From positions 124,001 to 188,000 of the forward strand of contig NZ_JACVFC010000006.1 in the NCBI RefSeq assembly GCF_014529935.1: a DNA stretch of 64,000 nt, in the 5' to 3' direction. Position 1 is the first letter of the stretch. Each line of letters opens with the position of its first letter. Made by a program: the position numbers and the translations under genes. This document shows, one piece after another, positions 1-9,308 of this stretch. Source of the DNA: Chitinophaga qingshengii (lineage in GTDB: Bacteria > Bacteroidota > Bacteroidia > Chitinophagales > Chitinophagaceae). The notes under the pieces are model-generated. The model was not told the origin of the DNA and made no database searches. It saw only the letters and a program-made list of their open reading frames with translations.

Positions 1-68
1 AACTCTAAAATCTGGTCCATGCTAAATAATTCTGTTCAGAATCGGTAAAATAAGAATAAAACTGTTAT

Positions 69-1385
69 CTATTTGTTAACTAAAAGTTCCGCGTCATCGC
101 CATCTCCCAGCTTATTCTCCCATTTAGATACCACCGCAGTAGCCATTGCATTACCGATTACGTTGGTAGCAGAACGGCCCATATCCAGCAGGTGATCCAC
201 TCCCAGCAGCAGTAAGAGGCCCGCTTCCGGAATGTGGAACATGGACAGGGTACCGGCAATTACCACGAGGGAGGCTCTCGGTACACCGGCAATACCCTTA
301 CTGGTGATCATCAATACCAACAGCATGGTAATCTGTTGTTCAATGCTCAGCGGCATCTCATAAGCCTGTGCAATAAACAGGCTCGCGAATGTCATATACA
401 TCATAGAGCCATCCAGGTTAAAGGAATAGCCCAGGGGTAATACAAAACTTACAATACGGTTGTCGCAGCCGAACTTCTCCAGCTCCGCCATGGTACGCGG
501 ATAAGCCGCTTCACTGCTGGCAGTACCGAAAGCCAGTAACAACGGATCTTTAATACCGGCCAGCAGGCGGAATACCCGTTTGCCCAGTATTAGCCATCCT
601 ACCAATCCGATCACGATCCATAGACTGAACAAGCCGGCATAAAACTGAATAATAAATTTACCATACACGATCAGCACCGAAAGCCCTTTGGTAGCGATAA
701 TAGCAGCCATGGCGCCAAATACCGCGAAAGGGGCGAAGTTCATCACAAAGCCGGTCACTTTCAGCATGATATGCGCCACGCTATCCATCAGCTTAACCAC
801 CGGCTGCGCTTTTTCACCGATAGCAGCAGCAGCCACGCCAAAGAAGATAGCGAATATCACAATTTGCAGGATTTCGTTTCTGGCCATCGCATCTATCACA
901 CTATCAGGCACCACGTGATGGAAAAAGCCTCTCAGGGTCATATCTGCCTTGGCAATGCCGGTACTGGCGTGTGTATCCGGCAGCGGCAACTTCAGCGATA
1001 CGCCGGGTTGCATAATATTCACCAGTATCAGACCCAGGAACAATGATACAAAGGTTGCACTGATAAACCACAGCATGGTTTTACCACCTACACGGCCTAC
1101 CGCTTTGATATCACCCATTTTAGCCACGCCTACTACCAGGGTGGAAAACACCAGCGGGGCGATGATCATTTTTACCAGTCGCAGGAAAATATCTGTCAGG
1201 ATAGAGATCCGGTCCGCAAATACTTCCGGAGGAGTCAGGGGAGCCTTTGCGGCAGCTGTGGCGGCAGTTTTTACCACCTCACCGGCAGGGGCGCCATAAG
1301 CTAACCAAACACCATAACCGGTAGCGATACCTACCACCATGGCAATAAAAATGAACAGCGTAAGCTTATTGGATGATTTCTTCAT
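69..1385 (-). CDS. dicarboxylate/amino acid:cation symporter (DAACS family)
   Basis: Secondary transporter of the SDF/DAACS family (GltP, DctA), importing C4-dicarboxylates or acidic amino acids with Na+ or H+ across the inner membrane. About 438 residues, usual for the family, with many hydrophobic segments. Diagnostic motifs are visible in the C-terminal half: the serine-containing hairpin TASSEAAYPRTM, the TM7 motif NLDGSMMY (NMDGT in archaeal homologues) and the TM8 motif DMGRSATNVIGN. The open frame extends to 1547, but the extra 54 residues are basic and aromatic and not family-like; MKKSSNKLTLFIF at 1385 is the natural start. Divergent from the amino acid permease. Substrate (glutamate versus C4-dicarboxylate) cannot be fixed from sequence. 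Confidence 0.93.
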   Translation of the reverse strand: MKKSSNKLTLFIFIAMVVGIATGYGVWLAYGAPAGEVVKTAATAAAKAPLTPPEVFADRISILTDIFLRLVKMIIAPLVFSTLVVGVAKMGDIKAVGRVGGKTMLWFISATFVSLFLGLILVNIMQPGVSLKLPLPDTHASTGIAKADMTLRGFFHHVVPDSVIDAMARNEILQIVIFAIFFGVAAAAIGEKAQPVVKLMDSVAHIMLKVTGFVMNFAPFAVFGAMAAIIATKGLSVLIVYGKFIIQFYAGLFSLWIVIGLVGWLILGKRVFRLLAGIKDPLLLAFGTASSEAAYPRTMAELEKFGCDNRIVSFVLPLGYSFNLDGSMMYMTFASLFIAQAYEMPLSIEQQITMLLVLMITSKGIAGVPRASLVVIAGTLSMFHIPEAGLLLLLGVDHLLDMGRSATNVIGNAMATAVVSKWENKLGDGDDAELLVNK

Positions 1386-1594
1386 GCAACGCCAGGATTT
1401 TTTCTTCTTTAAAAAATTTAATAATTGTTGTAACCGGAAAATTTCCCAAAAATAAGGTTCTGCCGGTACAAATAAGCGTTTCCGGGCAAAATAAAAGTAT
1501 CCTGTATAGATTTTAGATATTATATTTGACGGATCGACATACAACACAACAGAACTAAACTACCTTAAAACATCAACCACAACTTTTCTTTTGT

Positions 1595-3055
1595 ATGGGT
1601 CTTTTATTTTCCAGAACCAAGTCTTTAAGTCAGCTCATGAACGAAGCGAGCGAGTCAGAGAAAGGACTGAAACGATCTCTATCGGCTACTAACCTGGTGG
1701 CTTTGGGTATCGGCGCTATCATCGGCGCAGGTCTGTTTTCCCTGACTGGTCTGGCAGCAGCCAACAATGCCGGTCCCGCTGTTACTATCTCCTTCCTCGT
1801 AGGCGCCATTGGTTGCGCTTTTGCAGGTTTATGCTATGCCGAATTTGCCTCCATGATTCCTATTGCCGGTAGCGCCTATACTTACTCCTATGCTACCATG
1901 GGAGAATTCATGGCCTGGATCATCGGATGGGACCTGGTGCTGGAATACGCACTAGGCGCGGCTACCGTAGCCATCAGCTGGTCGCAGTACCTGGTAAAAT
2001 TCCTGCATCATTTTAACATACATCTGCCGGCACAGTTAACGGCCTCGCCATTTGAAACCGTTACCCTGGTAGATGGTACCGCCGTACATGGCTGGCTCAA
2101 CTTCCCTGCGATCATTATCGTAGGCGCCCTGTCCATGCTGCTGATCCGCGGTACCCGCGAATCCGCTTTCACCAATGCCTTGCTGGTAGCGCTGAAAGTA
2201 ACGGTAGTACTGGTATTCATCGCAGTAGGATGGAACCACGTAAATCCTTCCAACTATACGCCTTATATCCCGGAAAATGAAGGCTTTGGCCATTTCGGTA
2301 TCTCTGGCGTATTACGCGGTGCTGCCGTGGTATTCTTTGCGTTCATTGGTTTTGATGCGGTATCTACTGCTGCACAGGAAGCCAAAAAACCGCAGAAAGA
2401 CATGCCTATCGGTATCCTTGGTTCCCTCGTTATCTGCACCATACTGTACGTATTGTTTGCCCACGTAATGACCGGCCTCGCCAACTATAAAGAATTTAAA
2501 GACAGCGCCGCACCGGTAGCCATCGCTATTGCAAAAACACCTTATGGCTGGCTGCAACAGGCTATTATCCTCGCTATCCTGGCTGGTTACACTTCCGTAA
2601 TCCTGGTAATGCTCATGGGGCAGTCCCGCGTGTTTTACTCCATGTCCAAAGACGGCCTGCTGCCTAAAACCTTTTCTGAAGTACATCCGAAATACCGCAC
2701 ACCGTATAAATCCAACCTGCTGTTCATGGTGTTTGTGAGCCTGTTCTCCGCGTTCGTACCGGTACACGTAGTGGGTGAAATGGTGAGCATCGGTACCCTC
2801 TTCGCATTCGTGCTGGTTTGCATAGGTATCATGATTATGCGTAAGAAAAACCCGGATGCACCCAGACCATTCAAAACACCGCTGGTGCCTTTTGTACCGA
2901 TCATGGGCATTATCATCTGTATCGTGATGATGGGCGCCCTGCCCTGGGATACCTGGTTACGACTGGCTATCTGGATGGGCCTCGGTTTAGTGATCTACTT
3001 TACCTACAGCAAGAAAAACAGTATCATCGGCCGTAACGAACAGCAAAAGCTGTAA
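1595..3055 (+). CDS. amino acid permease (APC superfamily)
   Basis: Inner-membrane amino acid permease of 486 residues, close to the cationic amino acid transporter (CAT/YfnA-like) branch. The TM1 glycine signature GIGAIIGAGLFSLTG lies near residue 38, followed by about twelve hydrophobic segments. The N-terminal stretch before TM1 (FSRTKSLSQLMNEASESEKG) is typical of CAT-like bacterial permeases. It is the only gene of its unit and ends with a strong terminator at 3086. The substrate is inferred, not shown; a general or cationic amino acid is likely. Confidence 0.92.
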   Translation: MGLLFSRTKSLSQLMNEASESEKGLKRSLSATNLVALGIGAIIGAGLFSLTGLAAANNAGPAVTISFLVGAIGCAFAGLCYAEFASMIPIAGSAYTYSYATMGEFMAWIIGWDLVLEYALGAATVAISWSQYLVKFLHHFNIHLPAQLTASPFETVTLVDGTAVHGWLNFPAIIIVGALSMLLIRGTRESAFTNALLVALKVTVVLVFIAVGWNHVNPSNYTPYIPENEGFGHFGISGVLRGAAVVFFAFIGFDAVSTAAQEAKKPQKDMPIGILGSLVICTILYVLFAHVMTGLANYKEFKDSAAPVAIAIAKTPYGWLQQAIILAILAGYTSVILVMLMGQSRVFYSMSKDGLLPKTFSEVHPKYRTPYKSNLLFMVFVSLFSAFVPVHVVGEMVSIGTLFAFVLVCIGIMIMRKKNPDAPRPFKTPLVPFVPIMGIIICIVMMGALPWDTWLRLAIWMGLGLVIYFTYSKKNSIIGRNEQQKL

Positions 3056-3085
3056 TCCGGTGATTACTGCATCATATTCGTCACC

Positions 3086-3114
3086 ACCGCCCGGGCATCG
3101 CCTGGGCGGTTTTT
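3086..3114 (+). terminator. rho-independent terminator of the APC permease gene
   Basis: GC-rich stem ACCGCCC...GGGCGGT (extendable to about 10 bp with one G-T pair) followed by TTTTC, 30 nt after the permease stop. Confidence 0.85.
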
Positions 3115-3150
3115 CGTTACAAAGAGGCTCCATTTTAGCAGAAAGTTCTC

Positions 3151-3158
3151 TAAATTTG
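3151..3158 (+). promoter_or_regulatory. candidate -7 box of yebC-family gene
   Basis: TAAATTTG matches the Bacteroidota TAnnTTTG -7 consensus, about 73 nt before the start codon. No good TTTG -33 box is seen at 19-21 nt upstream. Confidence 0.5.
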
Positions 3159-3230
3159 CATCTTTATTAGCCTTTTGAGGTACATACCTCCAATTGTTAT
3201 CATTCACAAATAATTAATTTATAACCCATT

Positions 3231-3941
3231 ATGGGAAGGATATTTGAAGTAAGAAAGTCAACCATGTTTGCCCGCTGGGACAGGATGGCTAAAGCATTCA
3301 CAAGAGTCGGTAAAGAAATCGCTATCGCAGTAAAAAACGGTGGCCCCGACCCCGATAATAACCCTGCACTGCGCCGTTGTATACTCAACGCGAAAAGCGC
3401 CAACATGCCGAAAGACCGTGTGGAAGCCGCTATCAAACGTGCCATGGGTAAAGACAAGACTGATTACGAAGAAGTGGTATACGAAGGTTACGCTCCTCAC
3501 GGTGTAGCGGTGATGATCGATACTGCTACTGATAATACCACCCGTACCGTGGCTAACCTGCGTATGCATTTTACCAAAGGCGGCGGCGCGCTGGGTAACA
3601 GCGGCTCCGTAGGTTTCCTGTTCAACCGCGTAGGTGAGTTCAAAGTAAAAAATGCAGGCCAGGACCTGGAAGAACTGGAGTTGGAACTGATTGATTTCGG
3701 TCTGGAAGAAATCGGGGAAGACAGCGAAGGCAATATCATTATCCGCGCTGCTTTCAACGAATTTGGCAATATGGCCAAAGCGCTGGAAGACAAAGGGCTG
3801 GAAGTGATCAGCTCTGAGCTGAAACGTATTCCTACTACTACCGTAGAACTGAATGAAGAGCAGGCCAAGGAAGTATTGGAACTGGTAGATCGCCTGGAGC
3901 AGGACGATGACGTACAGCAGGTATTCTACAATCTGAAATAA
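3231..3941 (+). CDS. YebC/PmpR family transcriptional regulator / translation activator
   Basis: Full-length YebC/TACO1 protein of 236 residues. The family signature is clear at the N-terminus (MGRIFEVRKSTMFARWDRMA, then AVKNGGPDPDNNPALRRCI), followed by the AKSANMPKDRVEAAIKRA segment. Members act in the cytoplasm, some as DNA-binding regulators and some as factors that help ribosomes through proline-rich stretches. Which role applies cannot be read from sequence. Monocistronic; converges on the response regulator gene with a shared bidirectional terminator. Confidence 0.95.
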   Translation: MGRIFEVRKSTMFARWDRMAKAFTRVGKEIAIAVKNGGPDPDNNPALRRCILNAKSANMPKDRVEAAIKRAMGKDKTDYEEVVYEGYAPHGVAVMIDTATDNTTRTVANLRMHFTKGGGALGNSGSVGFLFNRVGEFKVKNAGQDLEELELELIDFGLEEIGEDSEGNIIIRAAFNEFGNMAKALEDKGLEVISSELKRIPTTTVELNEEQAKEVLELVDRLEQDDDVQQVFYNLK

Positions 3942-3953
3942 ACGATTTCCCAT

Positions 3954-3987
3954 AAAAAAACGTCCCGGTATACACCGGGACGTTTTT
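3954..3987. terminator. bidirectional terminator between yebC-family and response regulator genes
   Basis: Perfect 9-bp stem CGTCCCGGT / ACCGGGACG with loop ATAC, flanked by A7 on the left and T5 on the right, so it serves both converging genes. Confidence 0.92.
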
Positions 3988-4013
3988 ATTTCAGGTTTAA
4001 AAAACAATCAGGC

Positions 4014-4742
4014 TTAAGCCTTTTCAATGATGTGGGTACGGTCCATCTCATTAATGACCAGCATCAACCCCTTTCCATGAAAGGTGTCTATCCGGATAGA
4101 TGGGTCCATTGCAATATGCCGGCGTAAGCGGCTCAGGTAAACATCCATTACCCGTTGTGCCAGGTAACCGTCTGCCCCCCAAACACTCGCCAGGATATGC
4201 TCCCGTTTGAGTTTTTTATTAGAGTTTTCGCAGAGATAGCGCAGTAATTCCGCCTCCTTGGGAGCGATCCGCACATGATTCTCCACCTCATTGTCTTTAT
4301 GCCGCAGCTGAAGCTGGGAATAATCGAAAACAAGGTTACCAACGGTATAGACAATCCGCTTCTCACTCCGAAGCAGACGGCTGCGTTTAATGTACACTTT
4401 GATACGGCTGATCAGCTCATCCGTATTAAAAGGCTTTACCAGGTAATCATCCGCCCCGATATCAAACCCCTGCAACCTGTCCTGTTCCATGTAACGGGAA
4501 GACGTGAACACGATGGGAATATTAAAATCCATCGCCCGTATTTCCCCTGCCAGCGTAAAACCATCTTTCCTGGGCATCACCACGTCCAGGATGCATAAAT
4601 CAAAAATTGTTTCCTGGAATTTCTCCCAACCGGCCTGTCCGTCGATGGCATGCGTTACTTCAAAATTGGCACGCTCCAGCTGACGCTTGAGCACTTTGGC
4701 AAAAAATTCATCGTCCTCTACTAAAAGAATACGTGATTTCAT
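4014..4742 (-). CDS. OmpR/PhoB-type response regulator (orphan)
   Basis: Two-component response regulator of 242 residues. The receiver domain (about 1-118) carries the acidic pair in LVEDDE, the phospho-acceptor Asp53 in CILDVVMP, the Thr in VFTSS and the Lys in LVKPF. The C-terminal winged helix (about 135-235) has APKEAELLRYLC and the recognition-helix region VMDVYLSRLRRHI. The frame opens at 4796, but MKSRILLVEDDE at 4742 is the family-like start. No histidine kinase gene adjoins it; both neighbours are metabolic or YebC genes, so the partner kinase must lie elsewhere. Confidence 0.93.
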   Translation of the reverse strand: MKSRILLVEDDEFFAKVLKRQLERANFEVTHAIDGQAGWEKFQETIFDLCILDVVMPRKDGFTLAGEIRAMDFNIPIVFTSSRYMEQDRLQGFDIGADDYLVKPFNTDELISRIKVYIKRSRLLRSEKRIVYTVGNLVFDYSQLQLRHKDNEVENHVRIAPKEAELLRYLCENSNKKLKREHILASVWGADGYLAQRVMDVYLSRLRRHIAMDPSIRIDTFHGKGLMLVINEMDRTHIIEKA

Positions 4743-5017
4743 ATTTCGGTTGAATTTTGAAGGTGACTTCCTGAATTTAGTGACTTCCCCCTTCATAAAA
4801 ACGCGGTCGACCCGGGAAGGTACCGCCCCGTTTTTATATATTTTAAATCTATAAGGGTAAAATATACGTTTTCAAAATTATACTAAAACCGGTGACCATT
4901 CTATTCAGTTTATGGGGGATGTTCAGTTTATTCATTCATCAGACAAAAATTAATAGTTATTTATAAGAGATTCTACTTAAAAATACAAACACATGATAAA
5001 AATATTAAAATAATATT

Positions 5018-5983
5018 TTATTGTATTTTATTGATAGTATTTTGTCGTTCGCCATGCAGATATTTTTCAACATTCTCTACTGCCACCCGCATTAACCGGC
5101 TTCTGGCTGCCTGTGTGGCCCAGGCGATATGCGGGGTAATGATAGTACCCGGCGCCGTTGTCAGCGGATGGTCCGCCGCCGGCGGCTCCGTGGAAAGTAC
5201 ATCCAGCCCTGCTCCCGCTATTATGCCTTCCCTTAGCGCCTCCGCCAGATCAGCCTCCTGTATGAGCGGCCCACGGCTGGTATTGACTAAAAAAGCTGTT
5301 TTTTTCATCGTGTGCAATAAAGCTGCATTCACAAACTCCCTGTTTTCCTGGTTCAACGGACAATGCAGTGATACGATGTCTGCCTCCCGGAAACAGGTGG
5401 CCAGGTCCACAAAAGTTACCCCCTCCATCTTGTCCCGCTCCGGATGCTTATGATAAGCGATCACTTTCATGCCGAAGGCCAGCGCTATTTTTGCTACCGC
5501 CTGCCCTATCTGACCCAGCCCAACAATACCCAGGGTAAGGCCCTCCAGTTCGGTCAGTGGTGTTTTCCAATAGCTAAAATCCTTGCTGGCAGCCCATTCT
5601 CCGGCTCTCACACTATCGGCATGCATTCCGGTGTGATGACACCATTCCAATATTAAGGCAAAGGTAAGCTGCGCCACTGAAGCAGTACTGTAAGCGGGAA
5701 CATTGGTAACAGGTATTTTCCGGGCCGTAGCGGCCGGAATATCGACTACGTTATAGCCTGTAGCCATTACCCCGATATATTCCAAAAAAGGCAGGTTTTT
5801 GATCGTTTCCGCGCTTACAATAGCCTTGTTGGTCAGCAGGATATGGGCGTCTTTTGCCCGTTCGGCTACCTGGCCGGCCGGCGTACGGTCGTAGATAGTC
5901 ACGTTCCCCAAAGCCTTCAACGGCGCCCAGTCCAGATCTCCCGGGTTTAAAGCATATCCGTCCAATACAACTATGTTTTTCAT
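5018..5983 (-). CDS. D-2-hydroxyacid dehydrogenase (glycerate/hydroxypyruvate type)
   Basis: NAD(P)-dependent D-isomer-specific 2-hydroxyacid dehydrogenase of 321 residues. The Rossmann motif GLGQIGQAVAKIA sits near residue 153, the substrate-binding Arg lies in NTSRGPL, the catalytic Glu is in the GLDVLSTEPP region and the catalytic His is in TPHIAWAT. The WAT context is common in glycerate dehydrogenases, so hydroxypyruvate reduction is a reasonable guess. Single gene; no pathway partner adjoins it. Confidence 0.9.
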   Translation of the reverse strand: MKNIVVLDGYALNPGDLDWAPLKALGNVTIYDRTPAGQVAERAKDAHILLTNKAIVSAETIKNLPFLEYIGVMATGYNVVDIPAATARKIPVTNVPAYSTASVAQLTFALILEWCHHTGMHADSVRAGEWAASKDFSYWKTPLTELEGLTLGIVGLGQIGQAVAKIALAFGMKVIAYHKHPERDKMEGVTFVDLATCFREADIVSLHCPLNQENREFVNAALLHTMKKTAFLVNTSRGPLIQEADLAEALREGIIAGAGLDVLSTEPPAADHPLTTAPGTIITPHIAWATQAARSRLMRVAVENVEKYLHGERQNTINKIQ

Positions 5984-6137
5984 ATATTTTTGTTTGTTCG
6001 TTAAATATACATGATGAATTAAATAATTATTAACTCAATCCGCTGCCAGGCTGTAGTTTGAAAAAATACCACACCTTTGCTGCGCCATAATAGCAAAATA
6101 CTAAGCTTGCAATAACTGCTTGATTAAATTTAAAACA

Positions 6138-6180
6138 GAAGCCACCGCATATGCAGATTGGATGCATGTACGGTGGCTTC
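6138..6180 (-). terminator. hairpin downstream of the E1 gene
   Basis: Perfect 10-bp stem GAAGCCACCG / CGGTGGCTTC with an inner TGCA...TGCA pairing. On the minus strand it is followed by TGTTTTAAATTT, a weak U-tract. Confidence 0.65.
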
Positions 6181-6203
6181 GCCAATTATAAACAAGTTTT
6201 ATT

Positions 6204-8582
6204 CTATTCTTCCATCATCTCCAATACCATCTTTATTACATCTTCTGCATTAGGTTTGGAGAAATAATCGCCATCAGAGCCATAAGCCGGACGATGCGCC
6301 TGTGCGCTCAAAGTACGTGGCGCCACATCCAGCCAGCGGTAACCACCCTGATTTTCCATTACCTGCTGGAACATATAGGCGCTGCCGCCTCCCGGTACGT
6401 CTTCATCGATGAAGGCGATACGGTTGGTTTTCTTCAATGAGTTCACAATGCTGTGGTGAATATCGAATGGCAGTAAAGTTTGCACGTCTATCAGTTCACA
6501 GGAGATACCCAGTTCATCCAGTGTTACCATGGCTTCTTCCACAATGCGGGTCATGGAACCGTAGGTCACCAGCGTTACGTCCGTACCTTCTTTCAGTACT
6601 TCCGGCACACCCAGCGGCACCGTGAATGTTTCCAGGTTGGAAGGCAGTTTTTCCTTCAGGCGGTAGCCATTCAGTGATTCAATCACCAGCGCGGGCTCGT
6701 TGGCCTGCAGCAGGGTGTTGTACATACCGGCTGCCTGCACCATGTTACGCGGTACGCATACATTCATACCCCTTAAGGCATGAATGATCATACCCATCGG
6801 TGAACCGCTATGCCAGATACCTTCCAGGCGGTGGCCACGGGTACGCACAATAATCGGGCAGTGTTGTATGCCTTTGGTGCGGTATTGCAGGGAGGCCACA
6901 TCATCGCTCAGGGGTTGCAGTCCGTACAGCATGTAATCCAGGTACTGGATTTCCGCGATAGGACGCAGTCCACGCAGCGCCATGCCGATACCTTGTCCCA
7001 TGATGGTGAGTTCACGTATACCCGTATCCGTTATACGCAGCGGACCATGTTTCTGTTGTAAGCCGGCAAAACCCTGGTTTACGTCGCCGATTTTTCCGAC
7101 ATCTTCTCCAAAAGCAAATACTTTGGGGTTGTTGGCAATCAGCTGGTCAAAATATTTATTCAGCACTTCGTATCCGTTGAGCGTAGTGGCGTCATCGTTA
7201 TACGTTGCCGGCACTACGGGTACGTTATGTACGGAGTTGGCGCCGGTAGCGTGCAGGTAGGTATTGTAGTTTTCTTTTTCCGTCAGCAGGTACTGATCAT
7301 AGTACTGTTGTAATTCCTGCACCGCATCTGCAGTTTTCAGCTGGCGGTGCCTTATAAGAATGGTGGCAGCTGCTTTCAGGATATCCCGGCGTTGTGGTTC
7401 GCGGTTAGCCTGCAGTTCCTGTATCTGTTGGGATACCAGTTCAGCATTGGCACCGGCCACTTCTGCTACCGGTGCAGCCAGGGCCACAAAGCGCAGTACT
7501 TCCTGTTTAATCGGCGTGATATATTTTTCCCAGGCGGCTTTGCGGGCGTCCTGCGCATTGACTTTAGCATCGGCTTCTATCTTCACCAGTGTTTCTTCGT
7601 CGCACAGGGCGTTCTCCAGTATCCAGGACCGCATTTTGAGATTGCAGTCGAATTCTTTTTCCCAGGACAGGCGTTCCTTGCTTTTGTAACGCTCGTGAGA
7701 GCCGCTGGTAGAATGACCTTGCGGTTGTGTGATTTCCTCCACATGGAACAGAGCAGGGGTATGTGTTTCCCGTATTTTGCGGATAGCCGCTTCAAATACT
7801 TCACACATGCCGGCGTAGTCCCAGCCTTTCACGTTATAGATATCAAAGCCGTTGGTGCCATCCGCTTTACGGAAGCCTTCCAGCGCGGCGCTGATAGAGT
7901 TTTTTGTAGTCTGGTATTTACGTGGTACAGAGATACCGTAACCATCGTCCCATACGAATACCGCCAGTGGCACCTGCAGTACGCCCGCAGCATTCATGGT
8001 TTCCCAGAAATGGCCTTCCGACGTAGAGGCGTCACCGATAGTAGCGAAACAGATTTCGTTACCGTTATCAGAGAGATTTTTGAGATCATGGAGTACTTCC
8101 ACATCCCGGAACATTTTGGAAGCGTATGCCAGTCCCAGGGCACGCGGCATCTGACCTGCAGTAGGCGCCATGTCCGCTGCCGAGTTTTTCATCTCTGTAA
8201 GCGGAAGCCAGTTACCGTCCTGATCCAGGTTAGGCGTCGCAAAATGCGAGTTCATCTGGCGGCCACCGGAGAAGGGATCATGTTGCTGATCGGGGTCAGC
8301 ATATAATTGCGAGAAAAATTGTTCAGCAGTAGCGATACCAGTGGCAAATGCAACAGTCTGGTCGCGATAATAACCGGAGCGGAAATCGCCTGGCTTGAAG
8401 TATTTGGACATCGCCACCTGTGCCACTTCCTTTCCATCTCCAAAGATGCCAAACTTAGCCTTGCCCGTGAGTACTTCCCGGCGGGCCAGCAGACTAACTT
8501 CCCTGCTTTCGCAGGCCAACCTGTAGTCATTTAATACCTCCTTACGGAATTCTTCGAATGACAACCGGCTTTCTATATTCAT
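6204..8582 (-). CDS. thiamine-dependent 2-oxoacid dehydrogenase E1, alpha and beta subunits fused
   Basis: Single-chain E1 of about 792 residues that decarboxylates a 2-oxoacid (branched-chain type likely) and passes the acyl group to a lipoylated E2. The alpha half (to about 400) has the TPP-binding region GDASTSEGHFWETMN and VWDDGYGISVPRKYQT. The beta half starts near NKYFDQLIANNPKVFAFGED and has EIQYLDYM and the C-terminal transketolase region with DEDVPGGGSAYM. Alpha and beta are separate genes in many bacteria; the fusion is common in Bacteroidota. Two starts are possible (8606 and 8582); a TACTTTTG -7 box at 8624 would leave only about a 10-nt leader for the first, so 8582 is preferred. 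No E2 or E3 gene adjoins. Confidence 0.92.
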   Translation of the reverse strand: MNIESRLSFEEFRKEVLNDYRLACESREVSLLARREVLTGKAKFGIFGDGKEVAQVAMSKYFKPGDFRSGYYRDQTVAFATGIATAEQFFSQLYADPDQQHDPFSGGRQMNSHFATPNLDQDGNWLPLTEMKNSAADMAPTAGQMPRALGLAYASKMFRDVEVLHDLKNLSDNGNEICFATIGDASTSEGHFWETMNAAGVLQVPLAVFVWDDGYGISVPRKYQTTKNSISAALEGFRKADGTNGFDIYNVKGWDYAGMCEVFEAAIRKIRETHTPALFHVEEITQPQGHSTSGSHERYKSKERLSWEKEFDCNLKMRSWILENALCDEETLVKIEADAKVNAQDARKAAWEKYITPIKQEVLRFVALAAPVAEVAGANAELVSQQIQELQANREPQRRDILKAAATILIRHRQLKTADAVQELQQYYDQYLLTEKENYNTYLHATGANSVHNVPVVPATYNDDATTLNGYEVLNKYFDQLIANNPKVFAFGEDVGKIGDVNQGFAGLQQKHGPLRITDTGIRELTIMGQGIGMALRGLRPIAEIQYLDYMLYGLQPLSDDVASLQYRTKGIQHCPIIVRTRGHRLEGIWHSGSPMGMIIHALRGMNVCVPRNMVQAAGMYNTLLQANEPALVIESLNGYRLKEKLPSNLETFTVPLGVPEVLKEGTDVTLVTYGSMTRIVEEAMVTLDELGISCELIDVQTLLPFDIHHSIVNSLKKTNRIAFIDEDVPGGGSAYMFQQVMENQGGYRWLDVAPRTLSAQAHRPAYGSDGDYFSKPNAEDVIKMVLEMMEE

Positions 8583-8623
8583 AGATAGTGCTTTATTTTC
8601 TATCATGCCTCATGGTTAAAGTA

Positions 8624-8631
8624 CAAAAGTA
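8624..8631 (-). promoter_or_regulatory. candidate -7 box for the E1 gene
   Basis: Minus-strand TACTTTTG fits TAnnTTTG, with a TTTT tract about 20 nt upstream in the -33 position. Confidence 0.55.
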
Positions 8632-8739
8632 AGGTTAATTATACAGTTGAAAAACGGCTTACTGAAGCGCATTTAAAATAATCTGATTTTTTTTAATAAG
8701 ATTTTAATAAATTACAAGGTAACAATTACTTTTTGGCCG

Positions 8740-8747
8740 TAAATTTG
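8740..8747 (+). promoter_or_regulatory. candidate -7 box for the DUF1573 gene
   Basis: TAAATTTG, 54 nt before the start codon; no clear -33 box. Confidence 0.45.
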
Positions 8748-8801
8748 CCCATGGTCGAAAAGAAATTTATATTTTTTAACCAGTCGCGCTAAAACCATCA
8801 T

Positions 8802-9200
8802 ATGAAAATGAAAAAATTCATCTTGTCCCTATTCGCCAGCTTGTTGATTACTACAGCTTTGTGGGCACAGTCTCAGCCTAATCCGGCAGACACAAAAGTA
8901 AAATTTGCGAAAGAAACCGTTGATTTCGGAAAAACCGCACTGAACAAGCCGGTAACAGTTGATTTCGAATTCACCAACATTTCAAAAGAACCTGTTTTGA
9001 TTGAAGCAGCACGCGCCAGCTGTGGCTGCACCACACCGAAATGGACGCAGGAGCCGATTCTGCCTGGTAAAAAAGGTAAAATCACGGCTAATTACAGCGC
9101 CAACGGTTTAGGTCAGCAGAACAAAACGATCTGGGTGAAATTCAAAGGAGTTGAATCAGACAAAGAACTGCATCTGACCGGTACAGTAGCCAACAACTAA
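8802..9200 (+). CDS. DUF1573 domain secreted protein
   Basis: Exported protein of 132 residues. A signal peptide is evident (basic MKMKK, hydrophobic core, LWAQS cleavage region near residue 22), then one DUF1573 domain with the hallmark FTNISKEPVLIEAARASCGC and a Gly/Lys-rich loop (LPGKKGKI). DUF1573 is an Ig-like (ASPM/SPD-2/Hydin-related) fold frequent in Bacteroidota; its function is unknown. Monocistronic, with its own promoter-like box and a strong terminator. Confidence 0.9.
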   Translation: MKMKKFILSLFASLLITTALWAQSQPNPADTKVKFAKETVDFGKTALNKPVTVDFEFTNISKEPVLIEAARASCGCTTPKWTQEPILPGKKGKITANYSANGLGQQNKTIWVKFKGVESDKELHLTGTVANN

Positions 9201-9222
9201 TTTTAGTTTAACAACATATTTT

Positions 9223-9257
9223 AAAAACCTTGCAGCGGCGCGCTGTAAGGTTTTTTT
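9223..9257 (+). terminator. terminator of the DUF1573 gene
   Basis: Stem AACCTTGCAGCG / CGCTGTAAGGTT with GCG loop, followed by T7. Confidence 0.9.
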
Positions 9258-9275
9258 GTTGCCCCTTGTAACCCC

Positions 9276-9283
9276 TATCTTTG
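9276..9283 (+). promoter_or_regulatory. candidate -7 box for the aminotransferase gene
   Basis: TATCTTTG, 26 nt before the ATG, with TTTG at 9255-9258 (17-nt spacer, slightly short). Confidence 0.6.
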
Positions 9284-9308
9284 CAGGGCAAAAGATCAAA
9301 ACAATTTT

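Noticed and set aside
7347..8306. 319-codon ORF opposite the E1 gene
   Set aside because: Antisense shadow; no start context or domain.
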